The notes beneath the pieces were generated by a model that was not told the DNA's origin, ran no database searches, and saw nothing but the letters and a program-made list of their open reading frames with translations. The translations under genes and the position numbers were made by a program. A stretch of 64,000 bases of DNA. Source: Pirellulales bacterium (GTDB taxonomy: Bacteria; Planctomycetota; Planctomycetia; Pirellulales; Thermoguttaceae). Within the stretch, counting starts at the first letter, position 1, and every line of letters starts with the position of its first letter. The stretch is taken from the NCBI GenBank assembly GCA_016935315.1, contig JAFGRD010000042.1, positions 1 to 64,000 of the forward strand. Direction: 5' to 3'. Positions 43,910-52,098 of this stretch are shown in pieces.

Positions 43910-44647
43910 TTAGAAGCCGATCCTCCTCATCGCAAACCGGGGAAGGCTGCGGATGGCGCACATCACCCACCTCCACATCGGCGGTACATAGACCTCCGGT
44001 GTCCCTCGCTCGACCGCTCGGAGAACGCGTCGAGCCACGTCTTGCGGTTCGCCGGCGAACGGCGGCGGTTTCAGCCCGACGGTCATGCCCGTCTTGACGA
44101 AGCCGGGCTTCACACACACTGCCCGCAGTCCGGCCGCGCGGAACTTGTGGTCCAAACCCTCCATGTATCGAGACAGTCCCGCCTTGGCCGAGCCGTACAA
44201 GACCACCGGCTTGCGGCCTCGTTCGCCGGCCACGGAACTGAACACGCACAACGTTCCACCGCCGCGGGCCAGCAGCCGCTTGCGGACTTCTTCACAAAAC
44301 AGAACCGTGTTGGTGAAATCGGCCAGGAGCACTTGAGCGGCGAATTGCGGGTCCCTTTCCAACTGCTCTTGCGTGCCGAACAGGCCCGCCGTCACGATCA
44401 CCGTTTCCAGCCCGCCCAGCTCCCTTTCGGCCGCGTCCAGGGCGGGTGCAAACGTCTCGGGTTTCAGTAGATCACACAGCGCAGTCCCCACGGGTCGTTC
44501 CGCGCCGCGGATTTCCAGATCGCCGGCGGTCCGCTCCAGTTCTTCCGGAAGGTGTTCCAGCAGGAACAGGCGGTCGCCGCGTTCGGCCAGCAGCCGTGCC
44601 AACGCCCGTCCCATTCCCTTGGTGGCGCCCATCACGACGGCCTTCAT
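43910..44647 (-). CDS. SDR oxidoreductase, DprE2-like
   Basis: This short-chain dehydrogenase has 245 aa. The cofactor motif GATKGMG is at 7-13, Ser137/138 and the YGSAK catalytic pair (Tyr151, Lys155) are present, and a KPGFVKTGM segment follows. Its start overlaps the stop of the DprE1-like gene in ATGA, so the two are translationally coupled, as expected for the DprE1/DprE2 pair that epimerises polyprenyl-phospho-ribose via a 2-keto intermediate; this enzyme would do the NADH reduction. SDRs are promiscuous, so the assignment rests mostly on context. Confidence 0.8.
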   Translation of the reverse strand: MKAVVMGATKGMGRALARLLAERGDRLFLLEHLPEELERTAGDLEIRGAERPVGTALCDLLKPETFAPALDAAERELGGLETVIVTAGLFGTQEQLERDPQFAAQVLLADFTNTVLFCEEVRKRLLARGGGTLCVFSSVAGERGRKPVVLYGSAKAGLSRYMEGLDHKFRAAGLRAVCVKPGFVKTGMTVGLKPPPFAGEPQDVARRVLRAVERGTPEVYVPPMWRWVMCAIRSLPRFAMRRIGF

Positions 44648-45984
44648 ATCGTGTCTCCCAACAGCCGCACCGACTGGGCACTTCGAAGCTTCCCTTGCGG
44701 GTCCCACTTCCTGCGGACCGCATTGAAGGCATCGAGACGCGATTCCATCGCACGGAAGTGTTCCTCCCGCGTGAAGGTGTCCTTGGTCAGATAGATCCGC
44801 CCGCCCTCGGCGATCACCAACTCGTTGAGCCGATCGACAAAGCCCTGCGTCTTCTCCCGATGGACGGGGAAATCCATGGCAATGGAGATCCCCGGCCGCG
44901 GAAACGAGAGCATGCCCTTTCCCTCCGGGCCACAGTCCTTGATCACACAGAGGAACGCCATCCCGCCGCCGGAGGTGAACAGATCGAGGAACCGCCGGGC
45001 CGGGCCGTTGTCTTCGGCATGGGGCAGCACGCACTGGTACTGCGTGAAACCGCGACGCCCGTAAATCAGGTTCCAATCGTCGAGCATGTCCAATGGATAG
45101 AAAAAAGCGTCGGGGTGCACGATCCCGCGCTTCTCCCGCTGAATGTGCTTGTAGTAGTAGAGCAGGTTGAACGCCTTCATGCTTGCGCGGCAGAGGGCAA
45201 AGCCGGGAAACTGAAAAGGCACGCGGAAGCGGCGTTTCGTGGGCGGCGGCGTGCCGGGGGCCTCGTCGGGCTCGGCCCAGCAACCCTTCATCAGAATCCC
45301 ACGCCCAAGGCTTTCACCCCGTGCCAGGCAATCGACCCAGCCAACCGTCATCGGCCAGGCTCCCGCCGCCTCCTTCAACCCGGCGACCATGGCGTCGAGA
45401 TTGGCAATACGGTGACTCTCGCCCCGGATCCACGGCGAGGGGATCCGGCGCATCCGAAATTCGACCTCCAGAATGTGGCCCGTCAGCCCCATGCCGCCGA
45501 GCGTCGCCCGAAACAACTCCTGCTCCTGCTCGTCGGAACACTCGATGATCCGGCCGTCGGCGACCCGCAGCCGCAAGCTCCGCACGTGCTCGCCGAAGCA
45601 GCCGTCGACGTGATGATTCTTCCCGTGGATGTCGGAAGCGACCATGCCGCCGAGCGTGACGAACTGGGTACCGGGCGAAACGGGCACGAACCACCCGCCG
45701 CGCAGAAAGAGCCGGTTCAACTCCAGCAGTGACACGCCCGCTTCCGCCCGAAGCAGTCCCGAATCTTGGTCGAACGCCAGCAGGCGATCGGCCATCGTGG
45801 TATCGACCACGGTGTCGTTCGCACAGGCCGGCAACGACGAATCACCGTACGATCGCGCCAACCCGCGGCAAAGCGCGGCGCCTGCGGTGCTTCGCACGAG
45901 GTCTTCTGACTTGATTTCCAGCCCTTCTGCGACAGGGTAACGGCCCCATCCAGAGAAGGAGGTGTGGTACGCTTCCGGCGGCAT
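44644..45984 (-). CDS. FAD-binding oxidoreductase, DprE1-like
   Basis: At 446 aa, it matches DprE1 closely: an SGWGRYP start, the FAD segment CRGLARSYGDSSLP, the HGKNHHVDGCFG motif, and SFPRPGISIAMDFPV near the active site. Catalytic-type Lys is kept in IYLTKDTFTREEHF. The position of mycobacterial Cys387, the covalent target of benzothiazinones, reads Ala (ISIAMDF). The start at 45984 has AGGA eight bases upstream and fits the family N terminus; the frame is open farther up without good support. The reaction would be oxidation of polyprenyl-phospho-ribose at C2 for the adjacent reductase. Confidence 0.87.
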   Translation of the reverse strand: MPPEAYHTSFSGWGRYPVAEGLEIKSEDLVRSTAGAALCRGLARSYGDSSLPACANDTVVDTTMADRLLAFDQDSGLLRAEAGVSLLELNRLFLRGGWFVPVSPGTQFVTLGGMVASDIHGKNHHVDGCFGEHVRSLRLRVADGRIIECSDEQEQELFRATLGGMGLTGHILEVEFRMRRIPSPWIRGESHRIANLDAMVAGLKEAAGAWPMTVGWVDCLARGESLGRGILMKGCWAEPDEAPGTPPPTKRRFRVPFQFPGFALCRASMKAFNLLYYYKHIQREKRGIVHPDAFFYPLDMLDDWNLIYGRRGFTQYQCVLPHAEDNGPARRFLDLFTSGGGMAFLCVIKDCGPEGKGMLSFPRPGISIAMDFPVHREKTQGFVDRLNELVIAEGGRIYLTKDTFTREEHFRAMESRLDAFNAVRRKWDPQGKLRSAQSVRLLGDTI

Positions 45985-46199
45985 CGAGTCATTCCTGGCT
46001 ATGGGCGGCCGCTGCGGCCGTTGGTCGAGACGGGCAGGCACGCCGGAAAGAACGGTTTCCGGGAAAACGACGCCGGGGTCGGCTGCTGGCGGGACTGCGG
46101 GAGCCCCCGTGTCTGTGCGCATGTATGCATTCCGACAAGAGACATGGATTAGTCCACGGCAGTCATTTAGCAGCAAATCCACTCTGCCGCAATAGCAGA

Positions 46200-47183
46200 C
46201 TACCTGTCTCGGTCGGCCAATTCCCGCCGCACGCGCTGAAGGTCCGCGTCGACCATCATGCGAACCAACTCGGGGAAGGCGACTTCCGGCTGCCACTGCA
46301 GGATCGTGCGGGCTTTGGTCGCGTCGCCGCGGAGCGTGTTGATCTCGGCCGGTCGCAGCAGCTTTGGGTCGCTTTGGACGTGCTCGCGCCAGTCGAGATC
46401 CACGTGGCCGAAGGCCAACTCGACCCATTCGCGAACCGAATGTTTCTCGCCCGTGGCGATCACATAGTCGTCCGGCTCATCCTGTTGGAGCATCAGCCAC
46501 ATTGCCTTGACGTAGTCGCCCGCGAATCCCCAGTCTCGCATTGCTTCGAGATTGCCCAGCACCAGCTTGTCTTGCACGCCCAGCTTGATTCGTGCCACCG
46601 CGTCGGTGATTTTTCGCGTGACGAACTCCTTGCCGCGCAGCGGCGATTCATGATTGAAGAGAATCCCGGAGCACGCGAAGACATTGTAGCTTTCCCGATA
46701 GTTGACAGTGATCCAGTGGCCGTAGACCTTGGCCACGCCGTACGGGCTGCGCGGCCAGAAGGACGTTTGCTCGTTTTGCGGCTCTTGGCGGACCTTGCCG
46801 AACATCTCGCTGCTGCTGGCCTGGTAGAAACGGATGTCCCGGTCCACCAGCCGGACGGCCTCCAGCATGCGAGTCACGCCCAGAGCGGTGAACTCGCCGG
46901 TCAACAACGGCTGCAGCCAACTGGTGGGCACGAAGCTTTGAGCGGCCAGGTTGTAGACTTCATGGGGGCGCACCTGGCTGATCAGGGTGATGATGGACAA
47001 CTGGTCCAAGAGGTCGGCCTGGTGCAGGATCAGACGATCCCTGAGGCTGGCAATCCGCTCGAAGCTCTCCGTGCTCGCCCGGCGGACCATCCCGTGTACC
47101 TCGTAGCCCTTGCCCAGCAGAAACTCGGCCAAAAAGGCCCCATCTTGTCCGGTGATGCCGGTGATCAGCGCTTTGCGAGTCAT
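46200..47183 (-). CDS. gmd: GDP-mannose 4,6-dehydratase
   Basis: Extended-SDR enzyme of 327 aa converting GDP-mannose to GDP-4-keto-6-deoxymannose, the precursor of GDP-fucose, GDP-rhamnose or perosamine. Seen in the sequence: [15 protein letters not shown] near the N terminus, [12 protein letters not shown] (the family arginine/serine segment), [19 protein letters not shown], and YGVAK catalytic residues. It lies in the minus-strand envelope polysaccharide run, 138 bp after the Pro/Gly/Gln-rich gene. No 4-keto-sugar reductase lies next to it, so the final sugar is unknown. Confidence 0.92.
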   Translation of the reverse strand: MTRKALITGITGQDGAFLAEFLLGKGYEVHGMVRRASTESFERIASLRDRLILHQADLLDQLSIITLISQVRPHEVYNLAAQSFVPTSWLQPLLTGEFTALGVTRMLEAVRLVDRDIRFYQASSSEMFGKVRQEPQNEQTSFWPRSPYGVAKVYGHWITVNYRESYNVFACSGILFNHESPLRGKEFVTRKITDAVARIKLGVQDKLVLGNLEAMRDWGFAGDYVKAMWLMLQQDEPDDYVIATGEKHSVREWVELAFGHVDLDWREHVQSDPKLLRPAEINTLRGDATKARTILQWQPEVAFPELVRMMVDADLQRVRRELADRDR

Positions 47184-47321
47184 CAAGGGTTTCCGTTGGC
47201 GGAATGGCAGGGTATCAGAATAGAGCTACTTCACGGCCGCCGCTATCTTGACCGGCAACGGGGGCAAGGTCAACCGCCCAAACCAACAGCGAACCGATGG
47301 ATGCCCCTGGGGCGTGCTCGC

Positions 47322-48140
47322 TCAGCGTCCGAACCCCGGGTAGTAGCCCCCGTAGTTCATGAAGTAACCGGCGGCCCCCGTGCCATGACCCTGCTGGGTC
47401 TGAACCCCCAGGTTCTGGGTGGCCGTTTGGAGCCTTTGAATCTGCGTCTGCGTCCGCAGGTTCGCGGTTCGCTGGTCGATGCCCGGCTTGACCAACGTGT
47501 AGTAGTTGTCGACCGTACCGCGGTTATTGTCGGTTCGGAACAGGTTCATGTACGGACTGATCGCCGGGTTCTGCTGATAGCCCGAGAACGGCTTGTTCTG
47601 GGCCGTGGAAGGAGGTGCGCTGGACATAAAACGTCGATGGGCGACACTATTGTAGTTCCGCAACTGCGAAGCGTAGGGCGAAGCCGTGGGCGACGGCCGT
47701 TGCCCCGGTCCGGCATTGATATAGGGAAGCGTCGGGTTGGCGGGAGGCGAACCGGCGGACGCCTGGCCAACTCCCCTGGGAATCACGACCCCTCCGGAAG
47801 CGTTTCCCGTTCCGTAACCCTGATCCGCCGTGGGAGCTCCCCACGGATGGACCTCGGCCGACAAGGGATCGGTTGGGGCGAAGGGCATCATCAACTGCTC
47901 GTTCGATGCCGCTCGGCCACCTGTTGCCCCCGACCCGAAACCCAGGCCGGAACCGGCGCCGCCCGGCAGCCCCGGCGACGTTCTGCGCGCCGGGCCGGGC
48001 AGACCGCTTCGTCCCGACATGCCGCCCCCGGTTTCCGGCGGCCGATAGATCGGCGTCTCCGGCTGTGGGACCGGTGGCGTCATCTCTGGAAGGACCCAGC
48101 CGCCCAACACGATTGCCCAAATACCAATTGCCGCATTCAT
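47322..48140 (-). CDS. Secreted Pro/Gly/Gln-rich protein of unknown function
   Basis: A 272-aa low-complexity protein. The ATG at 48140 has AGGAGG eight bases upstream, a strong ribosome site. A hydrophobic N terminus (IGIWAIVLGGWVLP) suggests export. The rest is rich in Pro, Gly, Gln, Asn and Ser, with no recognised domain, and ends in YGGYYPGFGR. It lies between gmd and the polysaccharide export gene, so an extracellular matrix or export-machinery role is possible. It would be co-transcribed with neither if the promoter at 48221 is real. Confidence 0.7.
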   Translation of the reverse strand: MNAAIGIWAIVLGGWVLPEMTPPVPQPETPIYRPPETGGGMSGRSGLPGPARRTSPGLPGGAGSGLGFGSGATGGRAASNEQLMMPFAPTDPLSAEVHPWGAPTADQGYGTGNASGGVVIPRGVGQASAGSPPANPTLPYINAGPGQRPSPTASPYASQLRNYNSVAHRRFMSSAPPSTAQNKPFSGYQQNPAISPYMNLFRTDNNRGTVDNYYTLVKPGIDQRTANLRTQTQIQRLQTATQNLGVQTQQGHGTGAAGYFMNYGGYYPGFGR

Positions 48141-48220
48141 CGCAACCACCTCCTGCCCACCTCAACCACGAAGAGCTGAGCGTTACCGGTATCGCGTTTG
48201 GACCTATCAAGCCTAATTAA

Positions 48221-48249
48221 TCTTATATCCATTCGGCCAAACAGGCAAT
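48221..48249 (-). promoter_or_regulatory. Promoter of the Pro/Gly/Gln-rich protein gene
   Basis: On the minus strand: TTGCCT (48249-48244), a 17-bp spacer, TAAGAT (48226-48221), within an AT-rich patch. The leader would be about 74 nt. Confidence 0.55.
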
Positions 48250-48316
48250 CGCTTAAAGTCCGCATTACCCCGAAGTCCGCAACAGAAAACACTGCAGTGG
48301 CATTCAAAACCACCCG

Positions 48317-49384
48317 CTAGTACCTACGCTGTTGATTGTATCCTCTACCCAAAGTCTGTAGTCCACGAATGGTAGACGTCGTAAGCGACGAAATACCCAA
48401 CAGCCGTTCGAACGGGCCGGTCAGCGTGCCGATGAGATTCGTCGCCACCAACACGTCGTCGTCCGCAACGAAAACGCGATCCCCGGGCAGAAGCTGGTAA
48501 TTGGTCTCCGTCGCCGCTCCCCGCGTGATTGCTTCGTAGTCGATAGGAAGGATCTGCTCGCAACCGAGACTGTTGGGGGCAGGCCGGGCGACCCAAATCT
48601 CCTTGCTAGACAGTTGCGACAGGCCGCCCACCGTACTGATCGCGTCCAGCACCGTCTCCTTTCCGGTAATCGGCACCCTCACGATGCTGTCACCCAAGCC
48701 CGCCCCTTCGGTAATGATGTAATACACCTTGCTGTTGTACGCCAGCACGTTCACGGCCACTTCGGGCGAGTCGAAGTATTGAGAAAGGTGCTTCTCGATG
48801 GTTGCTTTGGTTTCGACAACCGTCTTGCCTGCCACGTGGACCAGGCCGTATTGACGCAAGTTGACTGTCCCGTCAGGCGCCACCATATACTCGCCGGCGA
48901 TCGGTTGGGTCCCGGCCGATCGAGCCAACCGAACGGAGACCTCCGGCCGGGCGAGAATCTGCTCCAGGCGACGCGTGATCGAATCGGTGATTTCCTCGAT
49001 CGTCATGCCCATCACGCGGACCGTGCCATAACTCGGCCCCAGATTCACGGTCCCCTCCGCCTCGACCAGGTAGAAATCGTAGATCGGCTGCTCCGGGAGA
49101 GTGCCCATCACCTGGATCTGGAGTACGTCATACGCCTCGGCCCGATACGGCGGCAAGGGAACCTGTTTCAGCATTTCCAGTTGAAGCACGTCGGGAGCCG
49201 CGACGCGATAGGCCGGCAACGACATCAGCGACTTCTCGCGCGGGGGTTCCATGGCCAAGGGAACCGGCTGTTCCAACGACCGGTCATAGAAATCGATGGT
49301 ATGACAACCGCTCGGTCCCACGGTCGCGCATGCCGCCAGCACGAACAGCACACGCATTCGAATGGGCAAGCAAGCTCTAGTCAT
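48317..49384 (-). CDS. Polysaccharide export lipoprotein, Wza-like
   Basis: A 355-aa protein with a lipoprotein-type signal; either LAAC or PSGC near residues 17-27 could be the lipobox. A polysaccharide export (Poly_export) region follows (YDVLQIQVMG..., GTVNLG..., VRVMGMT), with a second repeat (YMVAPDGTVNL...), then an SLBB-like segment and LLPGDRVFV. Wza-type proteins form outer-membrane export pores. It is shorter and simpler than E. coli Wza. No tyrosine kinase or Wzc partner is in the window. It heads the envelope run. Confidence 0.85.
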   Translation of the reverse strand: MTRACLPIRMRVLFVLAACATVGPSGCHTIDFYDRSLEQPVPLAMEPPREKSLMSLPAYRVAAPDVLQLEMLKQVPLPPYRAEAYDVLQIQVMGTLPEQPIYDFYLVEAEGTVNLGPSYGTVRVMGMTIEEITDSITRRLEQILARPEVSVRLARSAGTQPIAGEYMVAPDGTVNLRQYGLVHVAGKTVVETKATIEKHLSQYFDSPEVAVNVLAYNSKVYYIITEGAGLGDSIVRVPITGKETVLDAISTVGGLSQLSSKEIWVARPAPNSLGCEQILPIDYEAITRGAATETNYQLLPGDRVFVADDDVLVATNLIGTLTGPFERLLGISSLTTSTIRGLQTLGRGYNQQRRY

Positions 49385-49790
49385 GGCTTGGTATCCGATG
49401 TCTGGGGGCGACGGACAAGATCGCGATTGGTCGGCGAAGTGAATGTGAGAATAGATGGAATTGCGAATTTGGCGAATTACCGAATTCTGCGCATGAGCAC
49501 TCACAGTCTTCCTAATCGCTGTTGTCGAAATAATCGGCAAAGTCTGACGAAGTCTTTGCCTTGTTTTGGCGAGTTGCAGGGAATCTTCCGATGAGGACGG
49601 TCGCACTGGCCGCTGGTGGAGAACACCTGCGATCCTCCTGTCGGCACCGGGGCCTGCGTTGCCGACCGCTACGACCGCGCCAAAACAACCTGAAATCGCC
49701 GAACTCCCATCTGTCTGGTCGGGGAGGTTGTCTATTCCTTTGAGTCTTCCCATTTTTCCAACTACAATCGGGCCCATGGGAGGCACATCA
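49385..49790. other. 406-bp divergent intergenic region with repeats and a hairpin
   Basis: This gap separates the export gene (-) from the PEP-CTERM gene (+). It holds three CGAATT boxes at 49464-49469, 49473-49478 and 49481-49486, spaced 9 and 8 bp, and a 7-bp hairpin at 49536-49542/49554-49560 flanked by T-rich sequence. The + promoter is listed separately. No gene is seen. Confidence 0.45.
49740..49768 (+). promoter_or_regulatory. Promoter of the PEP-CTERM protein gene
   Basis: TTGAGT (49740-49745), a 17-bp spacer, TACAAT (49763-49768). Transcription near 49775 leaves about 16 nt before the ATG at 49791, containing GGGAGG. This supports the short start over longer open frames. Confidence 0.6.
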
Positions 49791-50858
49791 ATGCGTTTTG
49801 CTCGTCCTGCTCGCCGTATCCTGCTCTCGGCGCTCTGCGCGGTTCTCCTGGCTGGCCCTGCGGCCTTGGCCGGGACCTTCAAAATCGCGTCGTTCGGCGA
49901 TGCTCGCAGCTACAAGTACTTCATGGGAACTACCCAAATCGCCGGGGGCAACCCGAACATTGAAGGGTTTGACTGGTACTCGGCCATGCGGCAGTGGCTC
50001 ACGGCGCCGGCCATCTTCGGCCCGAACGTCGCCGTCACACTGCACGAAATCACCGATGCTCGCACGGACCTCTCCGGTCAGGAATTCGACCTGCTGATCA
50101 TGAACGAGGTCGTGCCCCTTCCCGGCGAGGCCGCCCACGAGGAAGCTGCTCAAATCGCCAACTTCGTTCTCGGCGGCGGTTGCCTGGCCATCTTCGCCGA
50201 CACGCTTGAGGGCGGTCAGGGAAACGTGATGGGAAACAAGACGCTGGCTGCCCTTGATGGCGGATCGGAGGAGTCCGGCTCGGCCGGGCGGTATTCGGAG
50301 TTGGTGCTCTCCGGGCTCCAGAACTCCGACGCCGGGCATTTCGTCCTGGATCTCGGCGCCGCCAGCAATCTTGTTTGGGGCGGTGCATTCGACTACCAGG
50401 TCGACGGACAGGCTGCCGACGACCCGCTGGCAGGCGATCGAAACGACGTCCTGGACAAGGCCCGCTTCGGAGCCACCTACCACATCGGCCTGGAGCCCGG
50501 CGATTGGAGCCGGATCATCGGCAGCCGACAGACTCTCGGCCATCTGTCGAACTTCATGATGGAGATTCGCGGCAGCATGATCGACGCCGGATTGTCCCAG
50601 GTGGGCGCCGGAAATGTGCTGGTCGTGGGCGACACGATTTTTGCCAACGACATGGTCTACACCAACGACCCTCAGGAACCGGTCGCCGCTGGTTTCGCCC
50701 ATGCCGATCCGGCCAACGACAACAACAACTACAACAACGCGCGAATCCTGTTGAATTTCGTCCATCAGCAGGCCGTTCCCGAGCCGAGCATCCTCATGTT
50801 GTTGATGGCCGCCATGGCCGTGCTGGTTGGCGGTTGCGTGTGGCGGCGATTCACCTGA
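49791..50858 (+). CDS. PEP-CTERM sorting-signal exoprotein
   Basis: At 355 aa, it has a signal peptide (ILLSALCAVLLAGPAALA, cleaved near residue 24), a globular extracellular region, and a terminal sorting tripartite: VPEPS, a hydrophobic stretch (MLLMAAMAVLVGGC) and RRF. PEP-CTERM proteins are normally processed by an exosortase/EpsH-type enzyme that co-occurs with exopolysaccharide loci, matching the adjacent export cluster. The central region (FANFVLGGGCLAIFADT-like Rossmann-type segments) resembles a glutamine-amidotransferase-like fold but I do not assign it. ATG 49791 has GGGAGG seven bases upstream. Confidence 0.85.
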   Translation: MRFARPARRILLSALCAVLLAGPAALAGTFKIASFGDARSYKYFMGTTQIAGGNPNIEGFDWYSAMRQWLTAPAIFGPNVAVTLHEITDARTDLSGQEFDLLIMNEVVPLPGEAAHEEAAQIANFVLGGGCLAIFADTLEGGQGNVMGNKTLAALDGGSEESGSAGRYSELVLSGLQNSDAGHFVLDLGAASNLVWGGAFDYQVDGQAADDPLAGDRNDVLDKARFGATYHIGLEPGDWSRIIGSRQTLGHLSNFMMEIRGSMIDAGLSQVGAGNVLVVGDTIFANDMVYTNDPQEPVAAGFAHADPANDNNNYNNARILLNFVHQQAVPEPSILMLLMAAMAVLVGGCVWRRFT

Positions 50859-50972
50859 CGCTGTCTGCGGAATTCCACTTGCACAGATTCGGCGTTTCTC
50901 CCAGAATGGGCCGTGTTCCCACGAGGCCCCCGGTGGACCGTCCCGGTTTGACGAAAGGATACGTCTTCGAAA

Positions 50973-51248
50973 ATGAGTATGTCGTCGAGCGGATGGAAGG
51001 AGTTCTTCCGCCAATGGCCGGCAGAACTGCCGCGGCGGGGCGTGGTGATCACCACGTTCGGAGAGCAAATCCCGTTTGCGGAATTCCTCACAAGCAGCAA
51101 GTTCCTGCTGCTGGAGCGCCATGCTCCCGATTCTCTGGGGGCACGAACCGTAGTGGTCCCTTTCGATGCGGTGGCGGCGCTGAAACTGACCGACGTGGTC
51201 AAATCCAAGACGTTTGCGTCGCTTGGGTTCGAACGCACGGCTGTCTAG
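50973..51248 (+). CDS. Small conserved-looking protein of unknown function
   Basis: A 91-aa protein with balanced composition (WKEFFRQWPAELPRRGVVIT..., FLLLERHAPDSLGARTVVVPF). It has no signal peptide or membrane segment and no recognised domain, but codon use and lack of low complexity suggest a real gene. The start is either 50973 or the next in-frame ATG six bases on; the GAAAGGA ribosome site lies about 13 bases upstream. It sits 114 bp after the PEP-CTERM gene. A hairpin with CGAAAC/GTTTCG arms (51268-51295) follows it. Confidence 0.6.
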   Translation: MSMSSSGWKEFFRQWPAELPRRGVVITTFGEQIPFAEFLTSSKFLLLERHAPDSLGARTVVVPFDAVAALKLTDVVKSKTFASLGFERTAV

Positions 51249-51267
51249 GGCTGGCCTGTCCGTTCTG

Positions 51268-51295
51268 CGAAACACGCCGCGCGTGGAGCGTTTCG
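51268..51295 (+). terminator. Hairpin after the 91-aa gene
   Basis: CGAAAC (51268-51273) pairs with GTTTCG (51290-51295), extended internally by ACGC/GCGT, 20 bp after the stop codon. No T-run follows, so it may stabilise RNA rather than terminate. Confidence 0.3.
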
Positions 51296-51507
51296 GATTC
51301 TGAACGCGCGGACACTGCCGCATACGCGCCGCGCCGCGCCGTCATCCCCTAAATCCTCTCCTAAACACGTGTTGCGGCGGACTGCGGGAGACGTGGCCGG
51401 TTTTTCCCGGATTTGGCGCGGATCGTGCATCGATGGCAGAGCACACCTGTCGCCCGGGCGATTCCGCCCGGCTCCGTTCTCTTCCTCTGGCGAGAAAAGA
51501 GCCAATC

Positions 51508-51774
51508 ATGAAGCGTTCACTTCGCCCTGGCAACCGAGGTCGAAAGCGTATGGGCTTGCTGACCCTGGAATGGATCCTGTTGATTTCGCTGCTGGTGATA
51601 GGCATTATCGGGGGATTGTCGGTTGTGCGGAACGCACTGCTTTGCGAATTGAGCCAACTGGCCGAGAGCATCACCGCGATGAACGCCTGCGGCGATTGCG
51701 ATGAGAGCGGCTGTCCGCCTGGGGAAGACTGCTGCGCGGACCCCTGGTGGTGCTCGAGCGACGGCGGCCCGTAG
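51508..51774 (+). CDS. Small prepilin-like membrane protein
   Basis: The 88-aa protein starts with a basic stretch and then MGLLTLEW followed by ILLISLLVIGIIGG. Gly followed by L-L-T-L-E places a Glu at +5 from the Gly, the type IV prepilin/pseudopilin processing pattern, so cleavage after the Gly by a prepilin peptidase is plausible. The remaining 60 residues carry many Cys (CGDCDESGCPPGEDCC). The ATG at 51508 was chosen because it sits just before the basic stretch; an upstream open frame begins at 51433. No pilus machinery is in the window. Confidence 0.6.
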   Translation: MKRSLRPGNRGRKRMGLLTLEWILLISLLVIGIIGGLSVVRNALLCELSQLAESITAMNACGDCDESGCPPGEDCCADPWWCSSDGGP

Positions 51775-52098
51775 TCGGCCGATCTGATCTCCCTTTTCGC
51801 CTATTCTGCCCGCTTCCGAGCGTGCGCGTGCACAAGACGTTGGTGAGCGGCCGGGCCGCAGCGCACGCACCCGGGCGAACGGACACGGATAGGATTTTCT
51901 CCATCCGAGGCTCCTGGCCCCGACGCGACCCTGTTGTATAATATCGATAATTGTATAATTATCGGTTCCTTTGGTGGTTCCGCCATTGGGCCGTTCAGGC
52001 GTCTGGAACCGTCTTTTCTGGAGTGAGTGGAAGTCTCCGACACCGCGAATCGGGAGTCGGTGCCAAGCAAGTTTTCTACGTAACACAAGGAGCATTCA
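51775..52098. other. 324-bp gap holding the AT-rich promoter/operator of the DUF3467 gene
   Basis: No convincing gene is seen. The main content is the AT-rich palindromic promoter, listed separately, and the RBS at 52087-52092. Confidence 0.5.
51934..51964 (+). promoter_or_regulatory. Palindromic AT-rich element with two TATAAT boxes
   Basis: TTGTATAAT occurs at 51934-51942 and again at 51951-51959, 17 bp apart. A perfect inverted repeat CGATAATT-GTAT-AATTATCG (51945-51964) covers the second. The element lies about 135 bp before the DUF3467 gene. A repressor bound to the palindrome would block RNA polymerase. Confidence 0.55.

Noticed and set aside
46007-46019. 13-bp palindrome GGCCGC-T-GCGGCC before the DprE1-like gene
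   Set aside because: It is a simple GC palindrome common in GC-rich DNA; no T-run or conserved context.
49566-49790. Upstream-extended start of the PEP-CTERM gene
   Set aside because: The N-terminal extension would remove the signal peptide from the N terminus, while the ATG at 49791 has GGGAGG and a promoter just ahead.
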